A program made the position numbers and the translations under genes. A stretch of DNA of 6,276 nt from Thiotrichaceae bacterium. Lineage in GTDB: Bacteria; Pseudomonadota; Gammaproteobacteria; Thiotrichales; Thiotrichaceae. The stretch spans positions 1-6,276 of the forward strand of contig JALVDG010000460.1 of NCBI GenBank assembly GCA_027009095.1. The letters run 5' to 3'. The notes beneath the pieces are model-generated. The model saw only the letters and a list, made by a program, of their open reading frames with translations, was not told the origin of the DNA and searched no databases. Shown one piece after another: positions 3,489 to 6,276 of this stretch (its first letter is position 1; each line of letters starts with the position of its first letter).

Positions 3489-6276
3489 CTAAAACTTTTC
3501 GACCTCTACCACTAAATCCCCTTGTTCTAATATCTCCCCTTGCTCAAGGTGAATCTGTTTTACTTTCCCATCATAAGGCGCGGTAATGGTTGATTCCATT
3601 TTCATGGCTTCTATCACAAACAGAGGCATGTCTTTTTTGATGATGTCACCTTCTTTGACCAGTATTTGTGATAAACGTCCGAGTATGGGTGTGCCGATTT
3701 CGGTTTCTTCTACTGCTTTACGGTTGATTTTTTTGCTGGATATAACAGACTCGTCACGCAGGGTAATACTGCGTGGCTGACCGTTTAGAGCAAAAGTAAC
3801 GGTGCGGATACCGCCTTCGTCGGGGGCAGAAACATAGATCAAGCGGATGATAATAATTTTGCCTGCGGATAGTTCGACCTGTACTTCTTTGCGGTGTTTT
3901 AGGGCATAAAAGAAGGCGGTGCTGGGTAAGGTTGAGACATCACCATAATCTTGCTGATGCTGATAAAAATCTCGATACACTTTTGGATACATTTTATAAG
4001 ACAAGAAGTCACGCTCTGTACGATCATTATCAAATTCTTTTTGAAATGCGGCAAATTCACTGTCAAAGTCTATTGGCTCCAAATGTGCGTTGGGAGCATC
4101 ACTAAAGGCTGTTTTTCCTTTGAGGATTAATGCACTGAGTTCTTTCGGAAAGCCTCCTGCCGTCTGCCCTAATTGTCCTTGAAATAAGTCAACGACAGAG
4201 TCAGGGAAGGCTAAGGTATCGCCTTGTGCCATAACATCGGCTTCGCTTAAACCATTGGATGTCATAAAGATAGCCATGTCGCCCACGACTTTTGAGGAGG
4301 GGGTGACTTTGACAATATCACCAAACATTTTATTGACAATGGCGTAGTTCTTTTTCACCTCTTCAAATTTATGTTCCAAGCCTAATGCAATCGCTTGTGG
4401 GCGCAGGTTAGAGTATTGCCCTCCAGGAATTTCATGCTCATAGACTTCTGCTGTGCCTGCTTTTAAACCTGACTCGAAAGGATAGTAAATCTCTCGCACA
4501 TCTTCCCAATAATTCGCGTATTGATTTAAAGAGGCTAAGTCATAGTGCTGCTCGCGTGGCTGTCCTTGCATAACGGCAATAAGCGAATTTAGATTAGGTT
4601 GTGAGGTCAAGCCCGACATAGAGCTTAAACAGGCATCGACAATATCAACATCGGCTTCTATGGCTTTTAATAAGGTGGCGGCTTGCATTGATGAGGTGTC
4701 GTGAGTGTGCAAATGAATCGGCAAGTCTACAGCTTCTTTTAATGCAGGAATCAATTCTTGCGCGGCATAGGGCTTGAGTAAACCTGCCATATCTTTGAGT
4801 GCGATAATATGTGCGCCCGCATCTTCTAGTTGTTTTGCCAAGTCGATGTAGTAAGTTAAGTTATATTTATTACTCGCTGCCGTATTCAGCACATCACCTG
4901 TATAGCAGATGGTCGCCTCTGCTAATCCATGCGTCTGCTCCCTTACTACTTGAATCGATTTTCGCATGCCTTCTATCCAGTTTAAGGAGTCGAAAATACG
5001 AAAGACATCAATACCGCTCTCGGCAGATTCGATAATAAATTTTTCAATGAGATTATTAGGGTATGCCTTGTAGCCGACACCATTAGCGCCTCTAAAGAGC
5101 ATCTGGAATAAAATATTCGGAATTTTCTCGCGTAATAAACGCAAACGCTGCCACGGACATTCGTGTAAAAAGCGCAATGCCACGTCGAAGGTTGCCCCGC
5201 CCCACATTTCTAAAGAAAATAATTGTGCATGATTCTTTGCCAGACCTTCGGCTACTTTCAGCATATCTGCGGTTCTTACGCGGGTGGCGAGCAAGGACTG
5301 ATGCGCATCGCGTAAGGTGGTATCGGTATATAAGATGGTCTTTTGTGATTTTATCCACTGCACAAAACCATCCGCTCCTAGCTCATCTAATTTATTTTTA
5401 GTGCCTTGAGGATAAGGTGCAAGCTTATCAAAGTCAGGAATAATAGGTTCACGAAAGTGTCTGTCAGGGTCGGGATGTTGCACATCAGGATGCCCGTTCA
5501 CAATCACATTGGCGAGATAGCTGAGCATTTTTGTGCCTCTATCGAGCCGTGCTTTTATTATAAATAATTCGGGGTGTTGCTCTAAAAAGGTGACTCGTGC
5601 CTCACCTGCGACAAAAATGGGGTGCTTTAGTACATTAAGAATAAAACCGATATTGGTTTTAACGCCACGAATACGAAACTCGGTTAAAGCACGTTCTGAA
5701 CGCTCTAAGGCTTCTTTTAAGCTACGACCTGATGCGGTGACTTTAACCAGCATCGAATCATAAAAAGGGGATATTTTTGCGCCCACATAAGCTGCGCCAA
5801 CATCTAAACGAATACCTAAACCACCTGCGCTACGATAGGCGATAATAGTGCCGAGGTCTGGCTTAAAGTCATGTTCAGGGTCTTCGGTGGTAATACGACA
5901 CTGCACCGCAAAACCACGACAACTAATATCATCTTGCGATGCAATGGCGATTTCAGGACTGGATAATGGATAACCTGCTGCGATTAAAATCTGACTGCGA
6001 ACAATATCAATGCCTGTAATGACTTCACTAATGGTATGTTCAACTTGTACACGTGGATTTACTTCAATAAAGTAAATATTCTCTTCTTTATCAACCAAAA
6101 ACTCGACTGTACCTGCATTGTTATAATTTACTTTTTTGGTGACTGCTATCGCATAATCGTATAATTTTTGACGTGTTGCATCCGATAGCCCTGTGCTCGG
6201 TGCTACTTCTACCACCTTTTGAAAGCGTCGTTGTACCGAACAATCACGCTCATAGAGATGCACTAGATTTCCGTGT
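3489..6276 (-). CDS. pyc: Pyruvate carboxylase, single-chain, C-terminal four fifths (5' end outside window)
   Basis: Biotin-dependent cytoplasmic enzyme making oxaloacetate from pyruvate, bicarbonate and ATP (anaplerosis, gluconeogenesis). The frame runs off the window edge: residues HGNL precede the GTG-coded Val at 6263, which I number 1 (924 residues to the stop). About 220-230 N-terminal residues are missing compared with the usual length of about 1150. Biotin carboxylase part: HLYERDCSVQRR, then FIEVNPRVQVEH (Glu67, Asn69, Arg71). Carboxyltransferase part: TLRDAHQS (Arg318, Asp319, Gln322), FRGANGVGY (Arg391, Tyr398), ALKDMAG (Lys490, the carbamylated lysine), HTHD (His519 and His521, metal ligands) and Thr654. 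Biotin carrier domain: about 853-924 with EAMKME, biotinyl Lys888, 36 residues from the end. All three activities are on one chain, unlike the two-subunit PycA/PycB or oxaloacetate decarboxylase forms. No frameshift or lost active-site residue is seen. Its promoter is outside the window. Confidence 0.96.
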   Translation of the reverse strand, partial: HGNLVHLYERDCSVQRRFQKVVEVAPSTGLSDATRQKLYDYAIAVTKKVNYNNAGTVEFLVDKEENIYFIEVNPRVQVEHTISEVITGIDIVRSQILIAAGYPLSSPEIAIASQDDISCRGFAVQCRITTEDPEHDFKPDLGTIIAYRSAGGLGIRLDVGAAYVGAKISPFYDSMLVKVTASGRSLKEALERSERALTEFRIRGVKTNIGFILNVLKHPIFVAGEARVTFLEQHPELFIIKARLDRGTKMLSYLANVIVNGHPDVQHPDPDRHFREPIIPDFDKLAPYPQGTKNKLDELGADGFVQWIKSQKTILYTDTTLRDAHQSLLATRVRTADMLKVAEGLAKNHAQLFSLEMWGGATFDVALRFLHECPWQRLRLLREKIPNILFQMLFRGANGVGYKAYPNNLIEKFIIESAESGIDVFRIFDSLNWIEGMRKSIQVVREQTHGLAEATICYTGDVLNTAASNKYNLTYYIDLAKQLEDAGAHIIALKDMAGLLKPYAAQELIPALKEAVDLPIHLHTHDTSSMQAATLLKAIEADVDIVDACLSSMSGLTSQPNLNSLIAVMQGQPREQHYDLASLNQYANYWEDVREIYYPFESGLKAGTAEVYEHEIPGGQYSNLRPQAIALGLEHKFEEVKKNYAIVNKMFGDIVKVTPSSKVVGDMAIFMTSNGLSEADVMAQGDTLAFPDSVVDLFQGQLGQTAGGFPKELSALILKGKTAFSDAPNAHLEPIDFDSEFAAFQKEFDNDRTERDFLSYKMYPKVYRDFYQHQQDYGDVSTLPSTAFFYALKHRKEVQVELSAGKIIIIRLIYVSAPDEGGIRTVTFALNGQPRSITLRDESVISSKKINRKAVEETEIGTPILGRLSQILVKEGDIIKKDMPLFVIEAMKMESTITAPYDGKVKQIHLEQGEILEQGDLVVEVEKF

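Noticed and set aside
3586..5763. Several open frames of 64-88 codons on both strands within 3586-5763.
   Set aside because: All lie inside the pyruvate carboxylase gene in other frames, which has continuous family motifs throughout.

Overview
The window is moderately AT-rich, fully bacterial sequence with tightly packed genes, short intergenic gaps and good Shine-Dalgarno sites at several starts. The proteins (MobB, HupE/UreJ family, single-chain pyruvate carboxylase) fit a Gram-negative proteobacterium, most likely a gammaproteobacterium. This assignment rests on general protein resemblance only; nothing here fixes the genus.

Layout from left to right: (1) the 3' end of a plus-strand molybdenum-cofactor gene, mobB (1-258). 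(2) A convergent minus-strand two-gene unit (2035 down to 297) encoding a divergent 199-residue HupE/UreJ-like membrane protein followed, with an ATGA overlap, by a secreted-domain plus membrane-domain protein of the HupE/UreJ_2 family. (3) A 184-base divergent intergenic region with a dyad and a weak promoter candidate in front of (4) a canonical plus-strand hupE (2220-2831). (5) An accessory-looking gap of about 650 bases between hupE and pyc. It holds an unrecognised minus-strand one-helix membrane protein (3000-3278, GTG start) and, just upstream of it, a 35-codon ORF (3296-3403) whose end lies in a hairpin touching the start of the next gene. (6) The C-terminal four fifths of a pyruvate carboxylase gene on the minus strand (3489 to the window edge).

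Functionally the left half has a trace-metal theme. MobB acts in molybdenum cofactor maturation, HupE is a nickel/cobalt-type permease, and two further HupE/UreJ-superfamily proteins are encoded back to back on the opposite strand. The canonical HupE carries the full metal-site motifs (HPxxGxDH and HGHAHGxE). The 199-residue relative has lost nearly all of those histidines yet keeps the fold outline, the signal peptide and its operon partner. Pyruvate carboxylase is an anaplerotic enzyme (pyruvate to oxaloacetate) with no obvious link to the metal genes. No CRISPR array, tRNA, rRNA, insertion sequence or prophage gene was seen. The least ordinary items are the divergent HupE/UreJ trio and the small two-ORF unit between hupE and pyc.
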